From Balneolales bacterium (GTDB lineage: Bacteria > Bacteroidota > Rhodothermia > Balneolales > Natronogracilivirgulaceae): a stretch of 5,687 nucleotides of DNA. Position 1 is the stretch's first letter. Every line of letters starts with the position of its first letter. The stretch covers positions 1 to 5,687 of the forward strand of contig SLQC01000310.1 of assembly GCA_007131625.1 (NCBI GenBank). The letters run 5' to 3'. Positions 5,219-5,687 of this stretch are shown piece after piece. The notes below the pieces were generated by a model that saw nothing but the letters and a program-made list of their open reading frames with translations, did not search any database and was not told the origin of the DNA. The translations under genes were made by a program, and so were the position numbers.

Positions 5219-5687
5219 ATGAAATTAACGGATTTTAGATACGAATTTGATAAGCTCAAAATCCCATCTTATCCCGTTGAACCCAGAGACGCTGCTAAAC
5301 TGATGGTCCTTAACCGGGCGGATCAATCTATCACCCATGAAACTTTTTCCGACATTCATAAGTACTTTGAAAAAGGGGACTGCCTCATTTATAATGATAC
5401 GAAAGTTTTTCCTGCAAGACTTAAAGGGAAAAAAGAAAAAACTAAAGATGCTTTTTTATTTAAGAGCCATGATAAGATTAATTTTGAAGATTTTAAAAAA
5501 GAATTGAAAGAAATAAGTAAAAATTACAATGAATTGGTTTATTTTAAGGTAGATTCTTGTATTTTACATGTGACTTGTCAAGATTTAGAAGATGCCGAAA
5601 AATTTCTTAATAAGGCAAGAAATGCAGGATGGAAAAGATCCGGAATTTTTACTTTAACAAACAAAATAGTTATTGAATTAATTTCAA
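5219..5687 (+). CDS. queA: queA 5' part joined in frame to a TYW3-like 3' part, open at the window end (probable chimera)
   Basis: The frame starts with ATG at 5219 and runs 156 codons off the right edge without a stop. Residues 1 to about 75 are the N-terminus of QueA (SAM:tRNA ribosyltransferase-isomerase, which adds the epoxycyclopentane ring in queuosine synthesis). Visible landmarks are MKLTDFRYEF, YPVEPRDAAKLMVLNR (18-33), GDCLIYNDTKVFPARLKG (53-70). A whole QueA is about 340-350 residues, so about 270 are missing. From about residue 76 the protein instead matches TYW3/Taw3. No Shine-Dalgarno precedes the ATG, but the start matches the family N-terminus. It is divergent from tRNA-Ser and has its own promoter. 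The true bacterial queA is probably intact in the source genome and is cut here by a misjoin within 5426-5446. Confidence 0.85.
   Translation, partial: MKLTDFRYEFDKLKIPSYPVEPRDAAKLMVLNRADQSITHETFSDIHKYFEKGDCLIYNDTKVFPARLKGKKEKTKDAFLFKSHDKINFEDFKKELKEISKNYNELVYFKVDSCILHVTCQDLEDAEKFLNKARNAGWKRSGIFTLTNKIVIELIS
5444..5687 (+). other. C-terminal half of a TYW3/Taw3-like wybutosine-pathway methyltransferase, partial at both ends
   Basis: TYW3/Taw3 N4-methylates the wyosine precursor at tRNA-Phe position 37 in archaea and eukaryotes. In the joined frame, residues 77-85 (DAFLFKSHD) match the family FLFKWH-type motif. ILHVTCQDLEDAEKFL (115-130) and NAGWKRSGI (135-143), then IVIELIS at the edge, match the family C-terminal block (LHVACR..LEDA, GFKRSGI, VVEIIS). 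The N-terminal half, with the conserved SSCSGR motif, is absent. GC is about 24% by hand count, against about 39% in the adjoining queA part, and codons are strongly A/T-ending. The source is probably an AT-rich archaeon, possibly DPANN (inference). Confidence 0.75.

Noticed and set aside
5219..5687. A functional QueA-TYW3 fusion enzyme
   Set aside because: Both domains are cut inside their folds and base composition shifts sharply at the joint, so an assembly misjoin is the simpler reading.

Overview
The window looks like a bacterial contig, most probably from the Balneolota/Rhodothermota side of the Bacteroidota group. The reasons are mid-range GC through most of its length, mostly weak Shine-Dalgarno sequences, a free-standing LytR C-terminal-domain protein directly before rsfS, and a small secreted protein of a type I associate with that group. 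The assignment is an inference from gene content, not from a search.

Nearly everything is on the minus strand. Read in the direction of transcription (high to low coordinates), the order is: tRNA-Ser(CGA), 5114-5028; a 166-residue secreted protein of unknown function, 4775-4275; a membrane-anchored LytR_C protein, 4229-3789; ribosomal silencing factor rsfS, 3779-3387; a D-2-hydroxyacid dehydrogenase, 3344-2373; a 44-codon remnant of a MATE-family exporter, 2365-2231; a type III polyketide synthase, 2144-849; and a class I SAM methyltransferase, 744-37. The last two form the visible part of a small polyketide biosynthesis cluster. The genes from the secreted protein to the MATE remnant are tightly spaced and probably co-transcribed. 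The MATE gene is cut off after its first membrane helix, which marks a breakpoint just upstream of the polyketide cluster.

At the right end, queA starts on the plus strand at 5219, divergent from the tRNA. Two good sigma70-like promoters lie back to back between them and share one -10 box. The queA reading frame is normal for about 75 residues. Inside an A-rich stretch near 5426-5446 it then passes, without a stop, into the C-terminal half of a TYW3/Taw3-like protein, a wybutosine enzyme of archaea and eukaryotes. GC falls from about 39% to about 24% at the same place (hand count). Both domains are incomplete at the joint, so the best explanation is a chimeric assembly joining a bacterial and an archaeal (possibly DPANN) sequence. 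A real fusion is possible but unlikely.

The most notable points are this cross-domain joint, the roughly 50-residue repetitive insert inside an otherwise intact type III PKS, and the previously hidden MATE remnant.
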